Positions 28,771 through 38,306 of a DNA stretch of 64,000 nt are shown one piece after another; positions within the stretch are counted from its first letter, which is position 1; each line of letters begins with the position of its first letter. The stretch covers positions 606,227 to 670,226 of the forward strand of contig OZ025853.1 of assembly GCA_964019425.1 (NCBI GenBank), in the 5' to 3' direction. A program made the translations under genes and the position numbers. The notes beneath the pieces are model-generated. The model saw only the letters and a list, made by a program, of their open reading frames with translations, did no database searches and had not been told where the DNA came from. This stretch comes from Flectonema sp. DT1601. Lineage: Eukaryota > Euglenozoa > Diplonemea > Diplonemida > Diplonemidae.

Positions 28771-30532
28771 CGTTTTACTCGCCTTAGTGAAATAAGGCGA
28801 TTGTTGTTTTCCCAACTCCTCCCCCCCTTATACAGGTTTCTTTTTGTTTAGGAGAAAAATAGGATCGTTCTGAACACGCGTAATAAATTACAAGAGGAAA
28901 GGTCAATCCTTTTTTTTTTTTTTTTAAATTATTGTTTTTTCTTATCTCTTTGCTTTGACAAGATCGGTTGTGTGCCCTGTGGACTTCTCCTGAAGTTTGC
29001 CTTCCCTGGCTTCGAAAAAAAAAGAGTTCCCCGATTTCATACAGAGACGAGAACAATAAGACTAACTTTCTAGAGAAGGTTCCTTCCTTTACTTTTCAGA
29101 TTTGTCGGACGTAGTAGCATTGCATTTTGCGTTGTCAAACCGTTGACACGTCATACCTTAGAGGGGGTCTTTTCCTCCACTTTTCTGTTGTGTTGCTGCA
29201 GAAGTATAAATTTTTTATTTTTTTTTATTTTCATATATTGTAGAACTAACAGAGAGGTTTCTTAGATGAAACGCGTCTCAAAAACTGATAACTGAACTGC
29301 TGGCAAAATTCAAGTTCAAGAACTCTGCAGTTAGATGGCTGTTGATTGTACGTATTTCGCTGCAACATCATCTCTTTTTTTCCCCCTCTTCTTCCTAAGT
29401 TTTCCTCATTTGTTTTAATGAATTGGGAGCAGTCCTTGTTAGGGTTTATTTCCTCAGAATACTTGATTTGGGTGAACTTCTGACTTATTAACTACATCAC
29501 TAAAGATGTGTGTATGGATGCAGTCTTATTTTTCCTTCTTTCTTTTCGGTACAAAAGACAAAAAGCAAAAAAGTAATTGATCTTTGTTAGGTAAATCCTT
29601 TCAGCCCCTTTTTTTAGTGTATTTGTATTTCTGGATACTAAAATCGAACATTATTTTAGTTATACGAGTGTGATCTATTATCTAGCTACTATTAAAATGA
29701 AGCATTAATCTTCTGTCAATTTTTTTTTCAGTTTAACCTTATTACTTATTTTAGTTTATAAAGTTTAGGTAGTCATTTCTTTCAAGTTATTCTACGTCTC
29801 TTATAGTCTGTGAGAGTTCTCTGTCTGGTAGCGATCTTTTGTTAGGCTTCGTAAATAAATAAATAAAGTTTATTACATTGTCAAACAATCACTGGTAAGC
29901 GAGCCGTACTTGTATTTCTGTTACCAAGCGGCAAACAGCTCTTACTACAAAAGAAGTTCTTGCCGTAATATTTTGGGCTTGCTATTAATTTTCCTGCTCT
30001 CCCACCGTTAGTTTTGAGGTTTAAGATCCTGGTGCCCTGACTTAAATTTAAATGTATCTTTTTATTTTAAAGTACGGTACCTGAAAAAAAAAGTGAAACT
30101 AAAAAAAAAAAAAAAAAACCGGAAAATGTCACTGCAGTGCTCGTAATTTCAGTCTGCTGGGGATGATGTTTTGATTGTTTATTGTATTTGACATAATACT
30201 ATGTTTTTCACTTTTTATCTCTTTTTTCTTTTTATGGTTCCGTTTTCTGTTCATTTTCCCAAGTCTCTCCCATTGCTCAAAACCCTTTGAGTACCCCTCT
30301 TCACGTGCTACGGTTTTATTGCGAATGTGTTATCTTTGATTTAATAATATTTCTGAAGAAGTAGGCGAGATGGTTGTGTATTTCTGTTAATGTGGTGGGA
30401 ACTTACTTATTTTAAACTATACGCAGGGAAAAAAAGATTCCCCAAATTTGTTGGAAAAGACTTTTGCTGTATCAAACAACTTGGGAAAGGTCATTTTGAA
30501 TAACCTGACCGTTGGATGACTCTTTGGGTATC
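28771..30532 (+). other. Spacer without a recognised gene
   Basis: AT-rich with T and A runs, a short AAATA repeat near 29850-29868 and an A run at 30100-30118. Nothing supported. Confidence 0.5.
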
Positions 30533-30676
30533 ATGTGTAGTGGAACTGGGTTACAAGGCTGCATCTTTGGATGGGTCACAACACAGCCACGTACACGGAT
30601 GCAAGGTAAACCATCGGAACCTATGATTGAAGAATCCATTAAGGTACTTCCCCAACTTACGGAGCAAGAGAGATGA
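30533..30676 (+). CDS. Possible short coding remnant (47 codons)
   Basis: The frame reads MCSGTGLQGC at the start and ends EQER then two TGA stops. Its composition looks coding, but no acceptor-like AG or usual ATG context precedes it. It may be a leftover exon of a lost gene. Alternatives are chance or an exon whose partners I cannot see. Confidence 0.2.
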   Translation: MCSGTGLQGCIFGWVTTQPRTRMQGKPSEPMIEESIKVLPQLTEQER

Positions 30677-30826
30677 TGAGCGAATGACATATATTTTTCA
30701 TTTTTTTAAACAAGAGCTTAACTTATACGAAGGTATTAGTGATAATATTTGGTCGTCCAAAGCTTTCAGCGGATAGCTTGAGTGAAATACCTTATATTCC
30801 TTACTGCAGTTGACCCTCCGGAAAAA

Positions 30827-31384
30827 ATGTCAATCGCAGCAGCGCTGCGTAGATGGGGGGGCCAGAACTTCGGTTGGAAACTGTTTAGACCGGGTGGGTT
30901 ATCAATATCTGGAAGACTTGATTCTCTCTTTAGAAGACCTTCTTCAATTTCCCCACATAAAGATGTGAGAATTATTTGGTGCATTCTAAATCCTGAAGCT
31001 CAGAGTATCATAAAACACATCGTCAGACCATTCATCCCTGAGGGATGGGCTGTAAAGTGTCATCATGTAACCATCTACTACAGAGAGAAAGATTGCACTG
31101 GTCCAAGAGATCTTTTTATGAAGGATTATCCAGATGAAAAAAAGATCAGAAGTATGCGAATCACTCACATTGGATGGAACGACACGGCCTTAGCTGTAAA
31201 GGTCAAGGGAATACAACGTTGGATGGGAACAGCTCACGTCACGGTAGCTGTGGAGAAGAATTCAGAAGCAGTGGCATCTAATCAGGTGACGGAATGGATT
31301 CCACTTCCCTCTGCAGCACGTGACATACGACTTCAGGGAATTGTTCGCCACGTTAAGTGGAAACCGAAGAGCAACAGATTATAA
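30827..31384 (+). CDS. 2H phosphoesterase-like protein
   Basis: 185 residues. The start lies 17 nt after an acceptor-like TTACTGCAG (30809). Two His-x-Thr motifs, H80-V-T82 (CHHVTIYY) and H137-V-T139 (AHVTVAV), 57 residues apart and each on a hydrophobic strand, are the signature of the 2H phosphoesterase fold. SNQVTEWIPL after the second motif resembles the tRNA-ligase-type cyclic phosphodiesterase subgroup. Such enzymes open 2',3'-cyclic phosphates in RNA repair or tRNA splicing. A ~75-residue N-terminal extension with a basic start (LRRWGGQNFGWKLFR) could be a mitochondrial presequence; that is a guess. Confidence 0.7.
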   Translation: MSIAAALRRWGGQNFGWKLFRPGGLSISGRLDSLFRRPSSISPHKDVRIIWCILNPEAQSIIKHIVRPFIPEGWAVKCHHVTIYYREKDCTGPRDLFMKDYPDEKKIRSMRITHIGWNDTALAVKVKGIQRWMGTAHVTVAVEKNSEAVASNQVTEWIPLPSAARDIRLQGIVRHVKWKPKSNRL

Positions 31385-31682
31385 GTTTCTCAATCCTCTC
31401 TTTAGCTATCTCTAGCCTATCCTTGCCCTTGTTGCGTGCTGACAATTCGACACCCGCAATAGCTCTTCGAACTTGCGGTGGTTCAGAATTTCAATCACTT
31501 GACATTCGGGTTGCTGTTTGTCCAGATATCTGCAAATGACTTCTTCCCTCTTCCTCCCACTGATAAAAAAAATTTTATTAGTGGGAAAAAGGTTTTGCCT
31601 CTGGCTTAGTTCCTTAGCCACAGTTTAGTGTAATAAATATCAAACTCTGTTCATATTTCCAGGAAGAATTAATCCACAAATA
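31385..31682 (+). other. Spacer with a 14-bp hairpin
   Basis: An inverted repeat at 31555-31586 has 14-nt arms (TCCCACTGATAAAA and TTTTATTAGTGGGA), a 4-nt loop and one G-T pair. An acceptor-like CATATTTCCAG ends at 31662. Confidence 0.6.
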
Positions 31683-31778
31683 ATGTCCGACCCAACCATT
31701 CTGCCTCAATGGAATGCAACCAAGGAATTAACGAAGGCTACAAAAGAAGAAGAAATCAAGCAAATTGCTGAAGCATAG
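31683..31778 (+). CDS. Short ORF or first exon (31 codons)
   Basis: It starts 20 nt after the acceptor-like AG at 31661-31662 and begins MSDPTILPQWNATKEL. It continues as a Lys/Glu-rich stretch and stops at TAG 31776. The leader looks like that of real genes. No GT donor lies between start and stop apart from the one in the ATGTCC start, so it is either a true micro-protein or a first exon ending in an unconventional junction. Confidence 0.35.
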   Translation: MSDPTILPQWNATKELTKATKEEEIKQIAEA

Positions 31779-33560
31779 ACTATCTGTTGTTACATTTGAA
31801 ATTATTTTATAAATCATTCACAACAGGTTTGCGTGTTGGTGCTGCTCTGGTATGTTTAAATGTACCTATAAGCTGCCCAAACAACGCCAATTCGAAGGAT
31901 AAGAATCTCTTGCTTCTCCAGCTAGATTCACTACTATCCGTCCAAAGTTCACCATGCCCACGTCCATCAGGATAAAAGAATTCAAGATACACGTCTCCAC
32001 TTCGGATCCTCATGCTCGGGAGCAGGTGATATCGCAGAGAAGTGTAAGTTCCTCAGTATTTCGGCAAAGCGATTCCATGAAAACACTTGCGGAAAGAACA
32101 ACAGGGGAGTCAACAGCATGTCATTCAAACCCCAGGAATCCCCCAGGTTAGATTTTAAGTTTAAGTTTATCTGGGTTGACTGAGTCGAGTCTCCAACGTT
32201 GATAAGGCTTCAACATAGCCTTGTGCTTAAACAAAAAGTGGGTATGACACTAACATGGCCTCGAAATGAAAAAAAACCGTTAATCTATTTTTATTTCACT
32301 TCAAAACAAACTTCCATCTCCTTTCCATGGAAGCCTGAACAACCATCTTCACAGTCAGACTTTTATTATATGTCTGACGAACTTTTTTGTTTAAACAGAC
32401 CGAGCAATCTGACGAAATTACTTCACCTATGTTCACCTTCAACAGACCTGCTTTTGAGTCCAATGTACTCCGCAATGTTAATAATAAACTTGGTAACATC
32501 TCTGCTGATAGAGTTGTGTTAGAATTACTTTGTAATATTCCAACTCAGTGTATTATGGAACAGCAGAACACATTGTTTTATAATTTTTTTTTTTTTTTTT
32601 TTTATATTTTAATTTAGTGCACTTTTTTATGATAAACTCGTTTTCTAACTAAGAAATCAGTTCTTTTGAAATAGACCAATTGATGGATCCGATTTATTAT
32701 TTAACTGGAATGAAGTACAACAAACACAACACAGATTAGAACATGAATCGATTGGAATGCAAAAGGGGCACATGTTATTGATGCATTAATTTCTGATGTT
32801 AAACTTGAAGCTTTTTCCAGCACCAATTCACACCTCAGCACTCAGGTTTGCTCTACGTATCTCAACAAAACAATTCACGAAATCTTATTCGACAATGTTG
32901 TGAAGAAAGGGATCATTTCAAAAAACATTAAAAGCGATGGGAATCACGAAAACCCATCCAACTGATGATACTTCTATTAGTAAGTAATTACTCTTTATTT
33001 GATACACTTTTATAGATTATGATGAATGTTGTAGTGATTGTAATTGTAAGGTAAGTAACTTTTATTTATTCACACAGACAGGGACAAAACTGATAACAGG
33101 CAACGGCAGCGGCGGTTAACATTGAACCTTACATCATTTTGTTTCTTTATCGAAAGAGAGTACATTCCTGTACAATAAGCTACATATGTCCTGGTGCCTT
33201 ACCACCAACAAGGGAAACAAGAGATAAGATCTTTTTTGAAGCGCAACAACAAAGTATCAACACCCATTTGAGACTTGAAACTGGCAGATGGTTCGCCAAA
33301 ATGGCACGAATCACATCCCCTTTATTAAATGTCTTTGTTCCACCTGAAAGAATATCCTCAACACCCATTGATTCTTTTACTCGTTTAGGAATGAATGTTC
33401 TGAAAGAACACGACCTTCTATCACAGGAAATAAATGTCAGTTTATGAAGGATCTATTCAGGAAGCAGGACGAGAGTGCAATGTTGCATAAGGATGATCAG
33501 ATGGGGGGTTTCACAAAGGAGGAAATTATTGCTCTAACAGCTAGTGCATGATGCAAAGAG
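31779..33560 (+). pseudogene. Unresolved coding-like tract
   Basis: Several short stretches look protein-coding, including 32398-32580 (after a strong TTTGTTTAAACAG), 32680-32965 and 33139-33530. The last contains a clear run reading RLETGRWFAKMARITSPLL. They lie in different frames and cannot be read as one gene. Two very short GTAAGT...AG intervals (32980-33015, 33051-33077) look like tiny introns. It is either a decayed gene or a multi-exon gene with very small introns. I recognise no family. Confidence 0.35.
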
Positions 33561-34093
33561 ATTTCGAATGATACATAAATCGACAATCTATGTCTGCATC
33601 TGTTGGCATGCCGTTCGTCATTGTGACACTTGCATTCCCTGAGGCTCGGGCTCTGTTGTTATCACCTGCCATTGTATATGTCAGTTGTGAAAAGAAATTT
33701 GATTACTTTCTATGTATTTTCTCAGCTAAAATTTTTAATCCAAATGTCGGAACAGAGAACATATGTGTAGCCCTGTCCAGCGGGTTAAGATTTGTTGGAT
33801 CTAATGCATGTTTAATGTTCCCCTTCATTAGCTTTAGATCAGCTTTGTGTTTTCGATCCCTCACACATTTCTTATTCCCCCCACACTATTTTTTTCAAAG
33901 AATTATACATCTCGCCTTGCAACATGTGGATTGATCTTGTGTGATGCTTGGTATTCTCAACTGGGTCTATGTAACCCAAGTCATCGTAAACTGTTTGTAT
34001 TGTTGCATTGGTAGATAAAAATATTGAGATCTTGTCTTCTATGCCCAACTACCAACTCTTTATCAGGCAACAACCACCCAACATAAAAAAACT
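33561..34093 (+). other. Spacer before the 34.1-kb gene
   Basis: One 114-codon open frame (33590-33934) has no acceptor-like start and no domain; I do not accept it as a gene. The acceptor-like CTCTTTATCAG ending 34066 serves the next gene. Confidence 0.45.
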
Positions 34094-35326
34094 ATGGGTT
34101 CATCAGAATTGTTAAAGGAGATAACGGCGAAGGAGGAAGAGATCAAGGGGATCGAAACCATACAACAAGCACCTTTCCTAAACATAACCCTCACTGATGA
34201 ACAGGAAGGAATTAAAAAGTGGATAGAAGCTGATTATGGGAATCTCAAGCAGTACAGGGAGAAACTGGAGGCAGAGAAGAAACAACTTCTTGATTTGTTG
34301 AAGAGTTCTACTGAGGTATACCTTTTACTTTTTGTTTGTAACGCATTTCGGGGTAAACCCGTCTGAACGGGTCCGACCTTTTTTTGTATTGGTCACAATA
34401 CAGCCCTTCGGATCGATTTGTTCAAGAAGACAAGCAAATTGGTAGAAACCTATGACAAAATTGATTGTTAACAACAAAAAAAAAAGGTCGCATCCCAGTT
34501 GTTGATGGAAATGCAGACGATGAAGGAAGAAATGCAGAAGATATCGAAGAGAATTGAGTTACCTTGGCGAATACCCAGTTCAAGAAGAACATCAACAAAC
34601 TACACAGGTAAGACTCATATTTCCATTGTGACTTCAGACTTGTACAAAGATCCAAGAGAAGTAGTTCTTGTGCAAAACGCGTTGTCAAATTACTGTTGTG
34701 GTAGTTTCACGTTGAATGACCAAATCATGCCTGTGGATGTAATGTCAACAGGAGATCTCAACCATTTTTTCGCAGAGGTAACCGATGTGATTTGCACCAG
34801 TGTCGAAAATGCTCAGCATTGGAGTCAACCATGGCACCTCACGAAGTATAATAAAGATCCCGGATTTACCGAGGAACTAAAGCTGCATATTCGGTCCTGT
34901 CGACTGGACTTTGTGCTGAGTACCGAACCTATTATGGCTTCGGGCTATGTTATGGCACCCCTCGCAGCACTTGAAGTATGCTGCGGAAACTTAATCTATT
35001 GTGAGGTGGAGTCCAGCAACGCTCAGGAAGCTGGTTTCGTTCAGACAGTGTGTGGTTTATGTAGTCTTGTGCTGTCAGCTGAGAAACCTGAACAGTGTCT
35101 GTATGGCATCTACTTTACAAAACATACACACAGGTCATTACAGCATGCCAAACTCTGTAAAGCGTGGCTTGGTGATGATGGGCATCCAAAGTTCTCCCCC
35201 GATGGAGAATACCCTATGAAACAAGTACCCAATCTAGTCCGTTTCCTGTTAGGCCTTAGTCAACAGTTTTCTGCAAACCCAACTCGAAACACATTTGATG
35301 ATCATGATATAGACATGAATGAATGA
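34094..35326 (+). CDS. Coiled-coil protein of unknown family (two exons)
   Basis: Exon 1, 34094-34315, encodes a charged coiled coil (LLKEITAKEEEIKGIE, REKLEAEKKQLLDLLK). A GTATAC donor at 34316 and an AG at 34497-34498 give a 183-nt intron in phase 0. Exon 2, 34499-35326, continues the coil (MEMQTMKEEMQKISKRIE) and then a ~220-residue globular domain with HIRSCRLDFVLSTEP and LIYCEVESSNAQEAGFVQ. The 'DFVL ... CEVE' spacing faintly recalls PD-(D/E)XK nucleases but lacks the Lys, so I do not claim it. The total is 349 residues. The start lies 27 nt after an AG. A small in-frame coil-like stretch inside the intron (after CACAATACAG at 34402) could be an alternative exon. Confidence 0.6.
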
Positions 35327-35719
35327 AGTCCTCCAACAACCATCGTCTTCCTCCCTAAAAAAAGTGTTGATTCATGCAGGCTGCTAAAAGAAGACTAATA
35401 TCCTTGAAGCCATTTGCATGGGTCTCAGCTGTTAGACCCTCGTTTTTTTTCCGTCCTAGATATCCCCCCCGATTTTGAATAGATTTTCCTCTTCCCGTTT
35501 TTTAATTTGTTACTTACAAAAACACCATGCCTTGTATCAGTTGCGAATTACAACATCTCTTACTCTTTGCAAAAGAAAAAAGGGATCCACCAGAAAGAGA
35601 TTCCATTTAAATTACATAGAAGATTTGAGCAATTTCTCGTATTTCTTGAAGTGATTTTTCGTGATCTGGTGTGAAGCTTCGTGCAATCTCGTTTGATTCA
35701 ACAAATGAGAATGAGACCG
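35327..35719 (+). other. Spacer without a recognised gene
   Basis: AT-rich DNA between the last unidirectional gene and the repeat domain. Nothing supported. Confidence 0.5.
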
Positions 35720-36080
35720 TTTGGTTTTCATTTCTTGCTGAGTGATATGGTTATGTGCTGCCCAAATCCTTTGTGGTACGTTTCTAAAGCTTTTCGGTAA
35801 GCCCACAGTACAATTATAATGCTTTGGGCAACTGGGGGTGAACGATCCTCGGTACTGTTCCGGGGTTTTCTATTTTCTTTCGTGGAGTGTGGGCATATGG
35901 CACATGTGGTCGTATTATAAAGAAAGATGTATATGAAAGAAGATTTTTTATTTTTTTTTCACCTTCAGATCATTTCTCTTTTATTTTCTTTAGTTGTTTA
36001 CAACCTGTTAGCCTCTGGGCAAGGTGGAGGCTGGAAGTCGAGCACTTCCATCCAATACTATGAAACTACAATCAAATGTA
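35720..36080 (+). repeat. Dispersed repeat related to the 3.2-3.8 kb retroposon
   Basis: Roughly 360 bp match the retroposon body at 3226-3474 and 3607-3745 with scattered differences. The ~130-bp stretch present in the first copy between those parts is missing here. No poly(A) tail or direct repeats remain. It runs directly into the CCCGCAAA-headed repeat at 36081. Confidence 0.85.
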
Positions 36081-36170
36081 AAAAAACCCGCAAACCCGCA
36101 CTAGAGATACCCATCAGGCTCGCTTCGCTTGCGCAAAGCTATTTATTTTTTGTTTTTCTGAATTAAGCTT
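36081..36170 (+). repeat. Short copy of the CCCGCAAA-headed repeat
   Basis: Two CCCGCAAA units are followed by ACTAGAGATACCC and a GGCTCGCTTCGCTTGCGC segment. The same order heads the modules at 36815 and 44724. This copy ends after about 70 bp. Confidence 0.7.
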
Positions 36171-36255
36171 GTTTTTCCTTTGCCTAAGCATGCAAAACTT
36201 AAAACGATGGCTAGGTAATAGTGAGTACGTCGCTTATTTCAAGTTGCCCATTTTT

Positions 36256-36304
36256 CCCGCAAACCCGCAAACCCGCAAACCCGCAAACCCGCAAACCCGC
36301 AAAC
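36256..36304 (+). repeat. CCCGCAAA minisatellite, about 6 units
   Basis: A perfect 8-bp tandem repeat. It stands apart from the module-type sequence that follows it elsewhere. Confidence 0.95.
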
Positions 36305-36814
36305 CAACACTCAGACTGGGAACTGCACAAAAGGCAAGTGAAGTACGATATACTCTTATAATATTTACCTTTTCGTTGAAACGTTAAACATTGTTTAAGT
36401 ATTATTTCTCTTATCATTATTTCAGAATTATCATTTTACTGTTCTCTTATCATTATTTCATTGTACTCATTTATTCAGGCTAGGAAGGGTCTTAACGCAA
36501 AGCGTTTTGTGGTGTGACGGTGCCAACCTTTCCCCCGGCCGATTTTAGACCGTGGTCGAACATGCAATTGTACAAGCATGCGGTGCCGTTTTCCCATTAC
36601 CCCTTCGTGAATGAGTTGCTTCGTGTTAACTTGGTTCTCATTTGTCTTTCTCATCATCATTTTATTCAGCTGAGAAAATGGGAAAGCTAAGACGACATGA
36701 GGCTTATGATGCTAGTATCTTGTTATGTGGTTAATTCGTGTGATTGTTTTTATCAGACTCTCCTTTATGACTTTTCCTTTTCAACAGTACTTCACTGAGA
36801 ATGCCGAGCGGTTC
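36305..36814 (+). other. Spacer without a recognised gene
   Basis: It contains two copies of TCTCTTATCATTATTTCA (near 36405 and 36440) and a GC-richer stretch at 36480-36600. No gene supported. Confidence 0.5.
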
Positions 36815-36958
36815 CCCGCAAACCCGCAAACCCGCACTAGAGATACCCCTTCCAGGCTCGCGTTGCTCGCGCAATTTTTTTTTTTAAGCTTTCTGAACAA
36901 ACATTATTTTTACAACCAAGTCACGTCTGTTTTTATTCCCTGGCTAGGTACCCGTCCA

Positions 36959-37025
36959 GGGTACAAATTTGAACTTAACTTTACGCTCGCTTCGCTCGCG
37001 TTAAGTTAAGTCCAATTTTGTACCC
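36959..37025. repeat. Long imperfect inverted repeat
   Basis: GGGTACAAA...ACTTAAC pairs with GTTAAGT...TTTGTACCC over about 27 nt per arm, with few mismatches, around a CTCGCTTCGCTCG centre. An additional GTACCC just upstream (36948-36953) could pair with the left arm as an alternative hairpin. It is also present in module B. Confidence 0.85.
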
Positions 37026-37080
37026 TTTTCCTTGCTACTTTCTTCTTACTAATCTTTCTGGTTGAAAAACACAAAAAATG

Positions 37081-37400
37081 TGCCTGGGAATTGAACCCTT
37101 GCCACGGCTACCGAAGAGATTTAAGGTATCCACTCGGCTGTGCAGCCCTGGGATTTTCTTTTTTTTTTTTATTTATTTATTTGTGTGTTCTTAGCCTCTT
37201 TATGGAAATCCTTCCATTTTCCCTTCCCCCAGTCTTAACGTAGGAGAGTCTACCAGGTGCCTACCCTGGACGCCCTTCGGGCGCGGGATTTGAACTAATT
37301 GCGTGTACGGGCGCGATGGGTTATGCAGTGGCAGGGGGTCGAACCAGCGATCACCCAGCCCCAGGGCGAGGGTTATACCACTACCCCTGGGATATCGCAA
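37081..37400 (-). repeat. Cluster of tRNA-like fragments (antisense)
   Basis: On the minus strand, three box-B-like motifs occur: GGTTCAATTCC (37087-37097), AGTTCAAATCC (37286-37296) and GGTTCGACCCC (37335-37345). The first and third have box-A-like partners (CAGCCGAGTGG at 37130-37140; GTAGTGGTATAACC near 37371-37385) at tRNA-like spacing. Acceptor and T stems do not pair properly, so these are tRNA-derived relics, as in SINEs, and not working tRNA genes. Confidence 0.5.
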
Positions 37401-37512
37401 CTTTTTATTATTATTACTTTTCTGCAATTCTTATTTATAAATAAGTTTTCGAAAAGGTGGGAAGTAACGGACTGGGAGCTTTTGGCTCCTGCCCTATTCC
37501 CGATGTAAACTT

Positions 37513-37551
<39 letters not shown>

Positions 37552-37958
37552 GGCCCAAAGGGCGACAATGAAAGATGCTGACCAAGGAATAATATTCAAA
37601 TGAATTTTCGTTTCAAAGAAACGAACAGGATTAAGGGAGAGGCAGAAAAAGAAAAAAAAAAGAAATTTCGATAAAGTGGGAAGTAACGGACTGGGAGCTT
37701 TTGGCTCCTGCCCTATTCCCGATGTAAACTTTCTTTTTATTTTTTATTTTTTTTAACAGGCCCAAAGGGCGACAATGATGGTTGCTGACCAAGGAATAAT
37801 ATTCAAATGAATTTTCGTTTCAAAGAAACGAACAGAATTAAGAGAGAGGCAGAGAAAAAAAAGAAAAAAAAGAAAGAAAAGAAAAAAGAAAAAAAATATG
37901 AAGAGGAAATAATCAAACATGAAAAAAAGAATAAAATAAAAATAAATAAACGTTATAT

Positions 37959-38151
37959 GAGAGGATGCCAAAAGTACAGGACTATTTGGGCCAAAGGTAA
38001 CTGGCAGCACCTGGAACATTTTCTGACCACTTTTCCTATGATGTTCTATACTCGAAAAATTGAAATCCGTGTCTGGGATCCCACTTTACTCATCGCCAGT
38101 TCCAAAATTCCATATTTTCTCATGCAAAATGGGTGTATTTGCACTGTGGGT
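37959..38151. repeat. Transposon terminal inverted repeat, left
   Basis: It pairs with 40366-40560. A reading frame crosses it only because the sequence happens to be open. Confidence 0.9.
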
Positions 38152-38306
38152 GCCTGTAACTAAGGGGGAAGCAGGTAATTGCAATCTCCCTTCTGTTTCA
38201 GAAAAGGATTGGCAAACTTAAAACACTTGATGTAGTTACACTGACGTGCACGAACTAGGTACTAATAGAACACTCAACATGCTGTCACAATTGTTTGGTA
38301 GTACAC

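Larger units (their letters stand above)
36815..37958 (+). repeat. Module A, left part (before the transposon)
   Basis: The left half of a ~2.1-kb module that recurs at 44724. In order: three CCCGCAAA units, a large inverted repeat (36959-37025), tRNA-like fragments in antisense (37081-37400), and a purine- and T-rich stretch. It differs from module B by a second tandem copy of a ~219-bp segment (37446-37664 and 37665-37870). It is interrupted at 37958 by the transposon. Confidence 0.9.

Noticed and set aside
31807-32013. Minus-strand frame MRIRSGDVYLEFFYPDGRG
   Set aside because: It looks protein-like but has no acceptor-like leader and opposes all neighbouring genes; all frames in this stretch are unusually open.
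33590-33934. 114-codon open frame
   Set aside because: No start context or acceptor, hydrophobic low-complexity content, no domain.
37081-37152. Functional tRNA gene on the minus strand
   Set aside because: Box A and box B look right, but the acceptor arms are not complementary and the T stem has mismatches.
37807-38163. Open frame covering the left transposon TIR (and its mirror at 40317-40589)
   Set aside because: The same peptide appears from both TIRs by symmetry. It starts in a low-complexity Lys/Glu run outside the element, so it is not a gene.
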